Below, piece by piece: positions 12,218 through 22,865 of a DNA stretch of 64,000 nt (position 1 is the stretch's first letter; every line of letters starts with the position of its first letter). Made by a program: the position numbers and the translations under genes. The notes below the pieces were generated by a model. That model ran no database searches. It was not told where the DNA came from and saw nothing but the letters and a program-made list of their open reading frames with translations. The stretch spans positions 560,039,642-560,103,641 of the forward strand of contig NC_134355.1 in NCBI RefSeq assembly GCF_048569485.1, in the 5' to 3' direction. This DNA comes from Anomaloglossus baeobatrachus. Its lineage: Eukaryota; Chordata; Amphibia; Anura; Aromobatidae.

Positions 12218-12613
12218 TCCCCGTCTCTTTGTCTGTGTCTTTTCCCCCGTCTGTCTGTCTCTGTCTGTCTCTTTCCTTGTCTGTCTCTATTTCTCTGTCT
12301 CTTTCCCCATCTGTCTCTATCAAGGTCTTTGTCTTTCTCCATCTATCTTTGTCTGTCTCTCTGGCTGTCTCCTCCTTCCCTGTCTGCCTGTCTCTGTCCC
12401 TGTCTGCATGTCTGTCTCTTTCACCGTCTGTCTCTTTCACAGTCTCACAGTCTCTCTGTCTGTCTCTCTGTCTGTCTGTCTCTATCCGTCTCCCCACCGA
12501 CATCTTATTACCTCACATATACCGTATTTTTCGCTTTATAAGACGCACTTTTCTTCCCCCAAATTTTGGGGGAAAGTAGGGGGTGCGTCTTATAATCCGA
12601 ATATACGGGGGGG

Positions 12614-12615
<2 letters not shown>

Positions 12616-12662
<47 letters not shown>
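12616..12662. repeat. (TA)n microsatellite
   Basis: Long alternating TA tract; the duplicate at 5277 is shorter and ends in CA repeats. Confidence 0.95.
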
Positions 12663-12665
<3 letters not shown>

Positions 12666-13159
12666 TCCAGTGGAGGTGCAGGCAGCTCTGGAGCGTGCTG
12701 GGGACTGCTTGGAGCTGGGAGCGGCAGCCTTTGATCTCCTGCTCTCCCGCTCATATAATATGCACAGCCGCTGTCCATCAGAAGCGTGGTGCTGAAACTG
12801 CATCGCGCTGATGGGCTGAGGGAACTGTGCATATTATCTGCCTGTGCTTACCTTTGATTGCACAGGATCCCCCCTCCCCCTGTGTTAGATATAGCCTCCC
12901 GTGCTGCTGCTGTAGTAAAATAATAAACTCTTTACTCACCTCCTCCAGCGTCTGCCCGGTCTCCCTCCTGCTGGCTGTGATTAGACATGCAGAGATATCT
13001 CTCTCTGCTGTCCCGATCACATGACCTGCACTAGAACCAGGAAGTAGGAAGTGCAGGAGACAGGAGGAGTTCAACCCCGAGGAGGGAGACAGAGACAGGA
13101 CTGTGCTGCAGAAGGTAAGGAAAGAGTTTATTTTACTAAAAGCAGCAACATGGGGGCGA

Positions 13160-15118
13160 TATGCCACAGAGGGTGATGTGGCCCTGTCTGCCTGCCACAG
13201 AGGGTGATGTGGCCCTGTCTGTCTGCCACAGAGGCTGATGTGGCCCTGTCTGCCTGCCACAGAGGCTGATGTGGCCCTGTCTGCCTGCCACAGAGGCTGA
13301 TGTGGCCCTGCCTGCCTGCCACAGAGGCTGATGTGGCCCTCTCTGCCTGCCACAGAGGGTGATGTGGCCCTGTCTGCCTGCCACAGAGGGTGATGTGGCC
13401 CTGTCTGCCTGCCACAGAGGGTGATGTGGCCCTGCCTGCCTGCCACAGAGGCTGATGTGGCCCTGCCTGCCTGCCACAGAGGCTGATGTGGCCCTGCCTG
13501 CCTGCCACAGAGGCTGATGTGGCCCTGGCTGCCTGCCACAGAGGCTGATGTGGCCCTGCCTGCCTGCCACAGAGGCTGATGTGGCCCTGCCTGCCTGCCA
13601 CAGAGGCTGATGTGGCCCTGCCTGCCTGCCACAGAGGCTGATGTGGCCCTGCCTGCCTGCCACAGAGGCTGATGTGGCCCTGCCTGCCTGCCACAGAGGC
13701 TGATGTGGCCCTGCCTGCCTGCCACAGAGGCTGATGTGGCCCTGCCTGCCTGCCACAGAGGCTGATGTGGCCCTGCCTGCCTGCCACAGAGGGTGATGTG
13801 GCCCTGCCTGCCTGCCACAGAGGGTGATGTGGCCCTGCCTGCCTGCCACAGAGGGTGATGTGGCCCTGCCTGCCTGCCACAGAGGCTGATGTGGCCCTGC
13901 CTGCCTGCCACAGAGGCTGATGTGGCCCTGCCTGCCTGCCACAGAGGCTGATGTGGCCCTGCCTGCCTGCCACAGAGGGTGATGTGGCCCTGCCTGCCTG
14001 CCACAGAGGGTGATGTGGCCCTGCCTGCCTGCCACAGAGGGTGATGTGGCCCTGCCTGCCTGCCACAGAGGGTGATGTGGCCCTGCCTGCCTGCCACAGA
14101 GGGTGATGTGGCCCTGCCTGCCTGCCACAGAGGGTGATGTGGCCCTGTCTGCCTGCCACAGAGGGTGATAGGGCCACATCACCCTCTGTGGCAGGCAGAC
14201 AGGGCCACGTCTGCCTGCCACAGAGGGTGATGTGGCCCTGCCTGCCTGCCACAGAGGGTGATGTGGCCCTGTCTGCCTGCCACAGAGGGTGATAGGGCCA
14301 CATCACCCTCTGTGGCAGGCAGACAGGGCCACGTCTGCCTGCCACAGAGGGTGATGTGGCCCTGTCTGCCTTCCACAGAGGGTGATGTGGCCCTGTCTGC
14401 CTGCCACAGAGGGTGATGTGGCCCTGCCTGCCTGCCACAGAGGCTGATGTGGCCCTGCCTGCCTGCCACAGAGGCTGATGTGGCCCTGCCTGCCTGCCAC
14501 AGAGGCTGATGTGGCCCTGGCTGCCTGCCACAGAGGCTGATGTGGCCCTGCCTGCCTGCCACAGAGGCTGATGTGGCCCTGCCTGCCTGCCACAGAGGCT
14601 GATGTGGCCCTGCCTGCCTGCCACAGAGGCTGATGTGGCCCTGCCTGCCTGCCACAGAGGCTGATGTGGCCCTGCCTGCCTGCCACAGAGGCTGATGTGG
14701 CCCTGCCTGCCTGCCACAGAGGCTGATGTGGCCCTGCCTGCCTGCCACAGAGGGTGATGTGGCCCTGCCTGCCTGCCACAGAGGGTGATGTGGCCCTGCC
14801 TGCCTGCCACAGAGGGTGATGTGGCCCTGCCTGCCTGCCACAGAGGGTGATGTGGCCCTGCCTGCCTGCCACAGAGGGTGATGTGGCCCTGCCTGCCTGC
14901 CACAGAGGGTGATGTGGCCCTGCCTGCCTGCCACAGAGGGTGATGTGGCCCTGTCTGCCTGCCACAGAGGGTGATGTGGCCCTGTCTGCCTGCCACAGAG
15001 GGTGATGTGGCCCTGTCTGCCTGCCACAGTGGGTGATGTGGCCCTGTCTGCCTGCCACAGTGGCCCTGTCTGCCTGCCACAGTGGCCCTGTCTGCCTGCC
15101 ACAGTGGCCCTGTCTGCC
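13160..15118. repeat. 31-bp minisatellite, long allele with fold-backs
   Basis: Roughly 60 copies of the CCACAGAGGCTGATGTGGCC-type unit. Two short segments (about 14161-14206 and 14281-14330) carry the unit on the opposite strand, producing local palindromes. The right edge degenerates into shorter units (CCACAGTGGCCCTGTCTGCCTG) at 15050-15118. All three minus-strand frames stay open for hundreds of codons because the unit lacks stops and is 31 long, giving a 31-residue protein-like repeat. Confidence 0.97.
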
Positions 15119-15770
15119 AGCCATAGAGGATGTGTGCCAGCCATAGGGGAAATGTGGCATCACTGGGGGACGTGTTCAATATAAGGTGGCCATATCCAGA
15201 TTAAGGGGGCTAATTTTAGGATGAGGGGGCTATGAGGGACATATACCCTATATTATTTGTTAGACCAGGGGTGGGGAACCTCCGGCCCGCGGGCCGTATG
15301 CGGCCCGCGATGACCTTTTCTGTGGCCCCCGGGGCACTGGGGCAGATTCCCGGTGGCTGTGGTGCTCGGGCAGCCGCTCATCTTGTCTATTGCCGGGAGA
15401 CAGCACTGGGGGTGGGACTTCCTCCCTCTGGCTCCTACATGCTCCCTGTGAGATTGCAGCTAGAATCAGAGTGATGGGGGAGGGGCCTGCACGGGATATA
15501 GAAGGCTGTATAGTGCCGTGCGTTCTACCTCTCACACTCCCGTTCTGTGCTCGGCTGTTCATGGCTAGCAGGTCTTTTCTTGGAGAGAAGACGAGAATGA
15601 AATCAGCCCTTGAGCTGAGCTGCTGCATCCATCACTTGTGCTGCACCTGATCTTACAGGGCACCTAAGCAGCAGGTACTTATATCTGCGCTAATTGTGTT
15701 TATATCTAATATATACCACCATATATCAAATGTATTTGTGACTTCAGTGTCCAGCGTCTGTTGTGTATAC

Positions 15771-16150
15771 ATGTGCGTGTGCTGTGTATACGGCTTGTGC
15801 ATGTGCTGTGTATGTGCTGTGTATACGGCGTGTGTGCTGTGTATGTGCTGTGTATACGGCGTGTGTGCTGTGTATGTGCTGTGTATACGGCGTGTGCGCT
15901 GTGTATACGGCGTGTGCGCTGTGTATACGGCGTGTGCGCTGTGTATACGGCGTGTGCGCTGTGTATACGGCGTGTGTGCTGTGTATACGGCGTGTGTGCT
16001 GTGTGTGCGGCATGTGTGCTGTGTGTGCGCGCTGTGTATACGGCGTGTGTCTGCTGTGTATACGGCGTGTGTGTGCTGTGTATACGGCATGTGTGTGCTG
16101 TGTATACGGCGTGTGTGTGCTTTTGTATACTGCGTGTGTGTGTGTGCGCG
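15771..16150. repeat. Minisatellite with TGTGTATACGGCGTGTG-like unit
   Basis: About 18-20 copies of a unit near 20 bases, CTGTGTATACGGCGTGTGTG, inside the hAT element, degenerating into GTGTGCGCGC at the right. Long Cys/Val/Tyr-rich plus-strand ORFs come from it and are not genes. Confidence 0.93.
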
Positions 16151-16264
16151 CGCGCTGTTTGTTGTGTTTGGCACTTAATAAAGTTTCATATTGTAAGGTT
16201 TATTGGTATATCTAATTCCTGGTGTGCATATGTTTACATGCAGAGCTTTTTTTCTTCTCCTTAT

Positions 16265-16716
16265 GTACTGTGTATACGGCTTGTGAGTGCTGTGTATGGC
16301 TTGTTGAGTGCTGTGTATGGCTTGTGTGTGTCCTGTATACGGCGTGTGAGTGCTGTGTATGGCTTGTGTGTGTGCTGTATACGGCGTGTGAGTGCTGTGT
16401 ATGGCTTGTGTGTGTGCTGTATACGGCGTGTGAGTGCTGTGTATGGCTTGTGTGTGTGCTGTATACGGCGTGTGAGTGCTGTGTATGGCTTGTGTGTGTG
16501 CTGTATACGGCGTGTGAGTGCTGTGTATGGCTTGTGTGTGCTGTATACGGCGTGTGAGTGCTGTGTATGGCTTGTGTGTGTGCTGTATACGGCGTGTGAG
16601 TGCTGTGTATGGCTTGTGTGTGTGCTGTATACGGCGTGTGAGTGCTGTGTATGGCTTGTGTGTGTGCTGTATACGGCGTGTGAGTGCTGTATACGGCGTG
16701 TGAGTGCTGTGTGCAG
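16265..16716. repeat. 42-bp minisatellite related to the previous array
   Basis: About ten copies of a 42-base unit in which a GCTGTGTATGGCTTGTGTG half alternates with a GCTGTATACGGCGTGTGAG half. It is a higher-order version of the array at 15771. Since 42 is divisible by three, one frame reads a 14-residue repeat. Confidence 0.93.
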
Positions 16717-17664
16717 TATACAGTATCTCCTGTGCATGTGTACTATATATGGCCAGTGTGTATCGTGGGTGGTGTAAAATAGGAAACCTGTGTCAAGGCT
16801 GTGTGTAGTATACGGCCAGTGTGTCAGAGCGGTGTGTGTATGTACAGTGTCTCCTGTGTAATATATATGATTTACCAATCTGCGCTTCAAACAAAGACAA
16901 ACCTGGAAAAGCAGTTGTGAGACGCAAACATCACAGCGCACCAAAGAGAATCAGCTCTGGCCGCCACAGTAGGGGTATAGGGGAGAGTTAATTGTTTGAC
17001 TAATTATAGCCGGGTCATTTTCAAGTTGATAATTTTGTGCGGCCCCCGAAGGTTGGTAGAATTTTCCAAATGGCCCCCGGCAGTAAAAAGGTTCCCCACC
17101 CCTGTGTTAGACGGACACTGGCATTATAAGACGGACCCCATTTATTAAAAAATTCTCTATTCCTTCACCAAATTTGGGGGTGCGTCTTATAATCAGGTGC
17201 GTCTTATAAAGCGAAAAATACGGTAAGCTTCTTATACTATGAATGTCTTTTGTTCCTATAGCAACCAATCACAGCTTCTACCAATAACCTGTAGTCCCAG
17301 GCTCCATTTACTTTAATGGAGGCAAGTTTCTTGGAGAGTAACTGTAAAGCGCGGGGTTACATTTTCCTGTCAAAACATAGTCTACGACGTTCCCTGGGTG
17401 ACATGAGGTGTCTGTGCAAAATTTCGTGATTGCAAATGCGACGGTGCAGATACACTTTTCGTTTCACTTTTTCTCCATTATGTAGATAGGGGCAAAAGTG
17501 TTTGGTAAATTGGAACGCGCGGGGTTAAAATTTCGCCTCACAACATAACCTATGATGCTCTCGGAGTCCAGACGTGTGAGTGTGCAAAATTTTGTGGCTG
17601 TAGATGCGACGATGCAGATGCCAATCCCGGACACCCACACACACATTCAGCTTTATATATTAGA

Positions 17665-19118
17665 CTAGCACCCTTCACTCTGGAAAACAGGTCGGAAATC
17701 AGAGGCAACGGATACTGATATTTAACCGTGATTTTATTAAGGAGACGATAATCAATACAGGGCCGCAATGAACCATCCTTCTTGGCCAGAAAAAAAAACA
17801 AAACAGTGCCCTACGGGGAAGAGGATGGTTTAATGTGACCCTTCTCCAAAGACTCCTTAATGTAAGTCCACATAGCAACACGTTCAGGAACCAATAAATT
17901 GAAAAGCCGTCCCTTGAGAAATTTACAACCAGGCACCAATTCAATAGCGCAATCACAGTCCCTATGCGGAGGCAAAGACGTGGCCTCGGTCTCATTAAAC
18001 ACATCCATAAAATCCGCGAAATAGTCAGGGACCTCCCGTGTCTGAGATGAAATAGACAAAACAGGAGTATCACCATGCACACAATGGCAGCCCCAACTAG
18101 TCACAGATAAAGAAGTCCACTCAAGAACTGGATTATGGGCTTGCAACCAAGGAAATCCCAGTACCAAAATATCATGGAAATTATGCAAGAACAAAAACTT
18201 ACAAACCTCCTGATGGTCAGGCGCGGCCCGCATCGTCACCTGGGTCCAAAACTGGGGCTTATTTTCAGCTAAAGGAGTAGCATCAATTCCCCTCAAAGGG
18301 ATAGGAGCATGCAACGGCACCATGGGAAAACCACAATGCTCAGCAAACCCAAAATCCATCAAGTTCAGGGCAGCTCCTGAATCAATAAAAGCCATAGCTG
18401 AAAATGATGATAAGGAACAGAACAAAGAAGCCGACAAAAGAAACTTCGACTGTAAACCGCCCTAATTAAATGAACGGGCGCATCGTTTCTCGCACTTAGG
18501 GCAGACAGAAATAGTATGAGAGGCGTCTCCACAGAAGAGACATAGCTTATTACGCCGTCTAAAATCCTGCCGTTCTGCCCTAGAAAGGACCCTATCACAC
18601 TGCATAGGCTCCGGAGACCGCTCCGAGAGAGACACATCAGCACGCATTGTTTTACGTTCACGTAAACGTCTATCAACCTGAATGGCCAATGACATAGAGG
18701 CATCGAGACCAGAGGGGACAGGAAAGCCCACCATAACATCCTTTACAGGCTCTGCTAACCCCTTCCGAAAGAGAGCCGCAAGAGCCACATCATTCCACTC
18801 AGTAAGGACTGCCCACTTACGAAATTTCTGACAGTATATCTCTGCAGGTTCCTGACCCTGGATTAAAGCCAATAAAGTTTTCTCTGCTTGATCAATAGCA
18901 TTAGGTTCATCGTATAACAATCCTAGAGCCTGGACAAAAAAATCCACATTCGCAAGTGCAGGATCTTCAGGCGCCAGGGAAAAAGGCCCAATCTGGGGGT
19001 CACCACGCAGCAGAGAGATAATCTGAACTCGCTGCCTGGAAGACCCTGAGGACTTGGGTTTCAAAGCAAAAAATAACCTACAATTGTTCTTAAATTTAGA
19101 TCGATCCCCAGACAACAA
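17665..19118 (-). other. Gypsy gag, protease and start of RT
   Basis: The minus strand holds a gag segment (about 19118-18462) with a C-terminal zinc knuckle CLFCGDASHTISVC, then an aspartic protease (about 18440-17830) with AFIDSGAALNLM, then the first RT motifs ([18 protein letters not shown], about 17790). The RT text stops at the Helitron boundary and resumes on its far side at 11697. Part of a broken fossil element. Confidence 0.88.
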
Positions 19119-19362
19119 ATCTGGTAAAGATATTTTAGGTTCTAAAACAGGTGTGTGGGCAAGGTAATCAGATATATCCTTAACCTGAGAAGTAAGCTGC
19201 TCGACTCACTCAGCCAATTGTGTGACATCCCTGACAGCAAGATCCTCCACAGCACCCAGAGATAAAGAGGAAAAACACACACAAAAAAAAAATTCTGACA
19301 CTATTTTTTTTTTTTTTTCCCTTCTTTTGAGTGCCCTGGAATCTAGGTTAGGCCAGTGGTAC

Positions 19363-20258
19363 TGTTATGATTCAGGGACCAGGGAGAATCAAATAATGCA
19401 GAATCCAAAAAGGTAACAGAGTGGCTGCAAACTTAACGGACTGCAGACGTAATCCTGACACACAACTAGCAGTAGACGTGGGGCGTGCCTATGATGACCT
19501 AGACGCCTCGACAAAGCCGGAGAACTAAATCTCACAAATAGAAATATAAGAAAGCTAATCTGCCTCAGAGTAGTCCCCAAAGATAGATAGATAGCCCCCC
19601 ACATGTAAAAGCTACAGTGATATAGAAAACACAATACAAAGCCAGAAAGGGCAGATTTCAGCAAAGGTGAGGCCCAAACTATCTTTATAGAAAAGGATAG
19701 TAAAGAGCAACTGTCTGCAGCTGTAAAAACCCTAATAATACCAGCACTACTGATATGAAAAAATCCTGAGGTTACTAAATCTCTCCCCCACTGTACCAGC
19801 ACTCAGATGTTACTGGGATCCAAAAAACACTAATATAGATGAGGGACTGAATAATACCAAGCATGACAAAACACAAATCTTGCAGAATCATGGAGCTAAG
19901 TATACAAACACTCCCAGCAGGGAATTATCTCATTCCACCACAAACTCCACACAAATTAGGAATCATGCATAGTATCAAAGCAGAACAACAACAAAGGATG
20001 GTAGAAAAACAGCAGAGGTACAAAACCACTTATCTGAGGGAAGTTCTGGAAGTGAGCAGAGCTGGCTGCAGAATGTCCTTAACACACAGGAGTAATTGAC
20101 CACCGGCAAGTAACAAGAGAAAGCTACTAAGTTAAATAGCCCAATCTGACCCTCATTGCCATTCCTCTGCAGGTGTGTCGCTTCTATTCCACACATCAAC
20201 TGCACTGCCAGCACTGACCACAAGAGGAAGCTCCGAAGTGGAAAACGTATTCACAACA
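19363..20258 (-). repeat. Gypsy 5' LTR
   Basis: Plus-strand ends TGTTATGATT and TTCACAACA, aligning along its length with 8337-9213 but visibly diverged. The 240 bases between it and gag (19119-19362) hold A/T homopolymer runs. I could not assign a tRNA primer site with confidence. Confidence 0.9.
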
Positions 20259-22290
20259 CAAAACAGTATGTGAGGGGTCCAGATGAAATCTTCATCCTGG
20301 AAGACCACCTTGTCCTCCCACCAACCCAGGAACAGGTTTGCATATGAGGGAGTGCAAGTGCTCCCCATAGCAGTGCCCCTGAGTTGTTGGTAAAACTTGT
20401 TATTAAAGATGAAATAATAATGACAACACAAACTCGAGTAGTTCAATGATGAACCTATTAGGTCTTTGAAGATGGGTATCTCTCATTGAGATGAAATGCT
20501 TTGAAATCAGACCCTTTGTATAAAGGGATGCTGCTGTACAGCTGCTCAACATTTATCAAGGCTAAGATAGTACCCGGCCCAACTTGTATATCCTTGAGCT
20601 TGGATAGAAGATCTGTTGTGTCTCTTATGTGGGAGGGCAAGGTCATAACAAATGATCGCAAGAATCTGTCATGATACTGACTCGCGTTTTGACAGTGTGC
20701 ATCAACTCCTGACGCGATAGGACGGCCTTTAAGAGGGTTCAGGCCCTTATGCACTTTGCTATGACTGGATATTTAAGATACATGAAATTGAATTCATCTT
20801 TAGAAATCGGTGAGTCTGACAATGCCCTACTTAAGATGTCAAAAAGGAGCCCAGTGCAATCTCCTGTTGGGTTACAGGCCAGGATTTCATACTTGGAGCT
20901 ATCGGACAGGATGGCATTGTACATCTGTGGATATTTGTCAACGTCCATTATCACAATATTTCCACCCTTGTCCGATGGCTTAATAACGATCCTATGATTA
21001 TTCTCCAGACTCAACAGTGCCTCCCTTTCACATGCTGATATATTTGGTTTGCTCGAAATTAATTTGGGTTTAATCCACCGTATGGCCTTAGTAACCAGTT
21101 TACCAAAGATGTCTATACTGCTACAGTCAAATGGTGGGAGCATCTTGGTGCGCTTTGATCTAAAATCTGTAAACGGACCATCACCGATATTGTGACCTCC
21201 CCTCCTCCGCCATTGCAGAGAGTAGCCTGACATCTGGAAGTTGATCATGGGAGATACCTAGATACCATCGTAGCTTCCTAAAAAAAATAACTCAATATCC
21301 TTAATCCACAAGAAAGGGTCAAATCTGATCGTTGGTACGAAGGACAGACCATAGAGCAACACCCTTTGTTCCAAACTTGTCAATTTATAGCTGGAAACGT
21401 TGATCACTTTCTGATCTGATTAACTATTTCCATTTGGAAAATCTCTGAACCCATGGTCGGAGGCACATTGTTTTCGGCATGTCTAGAAATCCGCAGAGGA
21501 GGATCCCCCCACTGGTAAGGATGAAGGTAACAAGGGAGAGGATAAACCAGGGTTGCGCATTTCCAAGCGCCATGGTTCCTCTCTGTCTGAGGGATGTCCC
21601 CATCTAGGTCTACCTCCCCTCCTTATTTCAACTTCCCCTCATGTCTTTTGTCCTGGTGGGCTTCGACCTAGCCTCAGAGTCTGATATCACCCTGGGGTTC
21701 TGAGAAAGTATATGCCTTTTTTCCTCTTTAAAGTCCCCTAAATCTTTCAGAAAATGTTTTTATTTTCTGTTTTTTAGGTTCAGCTGATACTTATCATAAC
21801 AGAGTTTCCTTACATTGGAACTTGGGGTCTGACTTGAACTTCAAGACCTCATCTCTTAGAGTCTCTAATTTCTTATAAGAAGTTTCCAACACAATTTTTT
21901 CCATCCCTAACAGAATTACCATAAAGCGGATGGAAGAAGAAATTGACTCTTCCTCCCACTCTTTTAGTAAACTAGGGGTTTTGGAGTGTTCTGCTGGATG
22001 AATGGTAATCCTAAGACCCCTGGGAACAATCTTGTGTTTGATATAATGCTCCAGGGATTGGACTTCCCACCATGATTTTATATCGTTTTTATAGGCCAAT
22101 TGTAGTTCAGAAAAAAACTGATTTTAACAAGGGTGTAGGTGTATATGTCTTGTCCCACACTTTATCAGAGAATACCTCCTCCACATCAGTAAGCCATTTA
22201 TTAGTATTAATAGGTCCATATAGGAACCCAGCAATTTCCATAATGAAAAATTACACCAAAAAAAAGTAATACTAGAGGTATCAGAGTAGG
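20259..22290 (-). mobile_element. Penelope-like element, 5' part
   Basis: Minus-strand translation gives, in order, an N-terminal segment with IKSWWEVQSLEHYIKHKIVP (near 22060), a segment with REALLSLENNHRIVIKPSDKG and NIVIMDVDKY (about 21000), one with INVEQLYSSIPLYKG (about 20560) and the RT box QLRGTAMGSTCTPSYANLF (about 20370). These are Penelope-type RT motifs. The Gypsy insertion at 20258 breaks the RT just before the catalytic box, which resumes at 8336. The segments lie in more than one frame, so the element is a decayed copy. The upstream boundary is uncertain. Confidence 0.85.
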
Positions 22291-22865
22291 ACAAAAAAAA
22301 ATCCCAAAACCTTTTAAAATTAATAGCTATTTAGTATATAATATTAAAATCCCAGGCAAACATAAAAGGCAAAAAACATAGAAAGAAGTGGTGTGTAAAA
22401 TCTACAACAGGGTAACTCGTGGGGCATAGTGTTATTGATTTTAGACGTTTTTGGTTTTTTAGGGTTTTTTTTTGTTTTACGCAGACGTGTCAAGGCATTT
22501 GGTCCCTGCTTTGTAGACTATCTTTGTCCATACGTCCAAGGCGCCCGCACGTATAACAGTGTAGTGGATTGGGAAAGTTACGGGTCTTTTTGTAAGCCTT
22601 TTTCCTGGTGGGGTTTTGCTGGGTAGTAGGATAGTACTGGCCGAGTAGCTGGTAGTAGGCAAACTGGAATGCCCAAAACCTATTGCAGAACACAAGCCCT
22701 CTCCTCACTTGAGGTTATGGGCAGAAATTGCGGGTAACACTGGGCTTTGATTGAAGACTGCCATGGGATCCTTGATCTCGCACATAGTTTACTTCCTCTG
22801 TGTCATTGTCATCCTCCACGTTCTGGGCATCCCAATGGACCAATTCCTGGATTAAATCAGATTGA
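22291..22865. other. No recognised gene; possible PLE upstream sequence
   Basis: AT-rich start (22291-22430), then mixed sequence. A minus-strand reading at about 22708-22490 contains HCYTCGRLG, which resembles half a zinc finger, but it is short and has no second half. It might be leader sequence of the PLE at 22290. Confidence 0.35.

Larger units (their letters stand above)
7313..14206. repeat. Tandem duplication, copy 2 (partner 1-6584)
   Basis: Second copy of the duplicated block. It keeps the longer context: past 14206 the nested elements run on to their proper ends (17223, 17664 and 20258), whereas copy 1 stops inside the 31-bp array and passes into unrelated DNA. Copy 2 is therefore the more complete representative. 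Confidence 0.95.
15266..17104. mobile_element. Non-autonomous hAT element
   Basis: Ends CAGGGGTGGGGAACCT and AGGTTCCCCACCCCTG form the terminal inverted repeats, with a perfect 8-bp target duplication TGTTAGAC at 15258-15265 and 17105-17112. CAG...CTG ends plus an 8-bp duplication are diagnostic of the hAT superfamily. Sub-terminal text (GGCCCGCGGGCC at the left, GCGGCCCCCGAAGG at the right) is typical of Charlie-like members. There is no transposase; two minisatellite arrays occupy most of the interior. Confidence 0.9.
12522..17223. mobile_element. TA-flanked DNA transposon carrying minisatellites
   Basis: The terminal inverted repeats are CCGTATTTTTCGCTTTATAA at the left and its complement at the right (17204-17223), extending to an inner GACGCAC motif. 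TA dinucleotides flank both ends (12520-12521 and 17224-17225). No transposase is visible, so the superfamily is not assigned; TA duplication fits Tc1/mariner-like or related groups. Contents in order are a TA microsatellite, about 500 bases of non-coding sequence, the 31-bp array, and a hAT element at 15266-17104. Confidence 0.8.
11698..17664 (-). mobile_element. Non-autonomous Helitron inserted in Gypsy RT
   Basis: On the minus strand it starts TCTAATATATAAAGCTG at 17664 and ends at 11698 with a GC hairpin, GTAGTACAG and CTAG. There is no target duplication: the Gypsy text reads straight across when the element is left out. The 5' portion (17224-17664) contains two diverged tandem sub-repeats, each with GTGCAAAATTT and a GCGACG-TGCAGAT motif. 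No Rep or helicase coding text is visible, so it is non-autonomous. Most of its length is a later DNA transposon (12522-17223). Confidence 0.85.
8337..20258 (-). mobile_element. Ty3/Gypsy chromovirus (Sushi-like), split by a Helitron
   Basis: Fossil LTR retrotransposon with both LTRs (19363-20258 upstream, 8337-9213 downstream) and a matching hexamer CAAAAC immediately outside each end (8331-8336 and 20259-20264). Parts in element order are gag with a zinc knuckle, an aspartic protease (DSGA), reverse transcriptase, RNase H, integrase and a chromodomain. A Helitron (11698-17664) lies inside the RT region. The two LTRs differ at roughly one base in ten in the stretch I compared, so this insertion is much older than the tandem duplication. 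The element is broken, with several lesions besides the Helitron. Its target was a PLE reverse transcriptase. Confidence 0.93.

Noticed and set aside
13160-15118. CRISPR-like regular array of 31-base repeats
   Set aside because: There are no spacers; units are directly adjacent, and the context is a vertebrate transposon.
13128-15179. 683-codon minus-strand ORF (and overlapping ORFs at 12778-14221)
   Set aside because: It is the stop-free 31-bp minisatellite read through; all three minus frames are equally open, and the peptide is a 31-residue cycle with no domain.
15653-16944. Cys/Val/Tyr-rich (plus) and His/Thr-rich (minus) ORFs of up to 338 codons
   Set aside because: Translations of the TATACGGC minisatellites inside the hAT element.
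5185-17223. Naming the CCGTATTTTTCGC element as a specific superfamily
   Set aside because: Only the TA flank and inverted repeats are visible; no transposase, so any named assignment would be a guess.
19323-19362. tRNA primer-binding site of the Gypsy element
   Set aside because: The sequence next to the 5' LTR did not match a tRNA 3' end that I could name with confidence.
22490-22708. Possible zinc-finger protein (HCYTCGRLG) on the minus strand
   Set aside because: Only 72 codons, with a single CxxC and no second pair; possibly PLE leader but not supportable as a gene.
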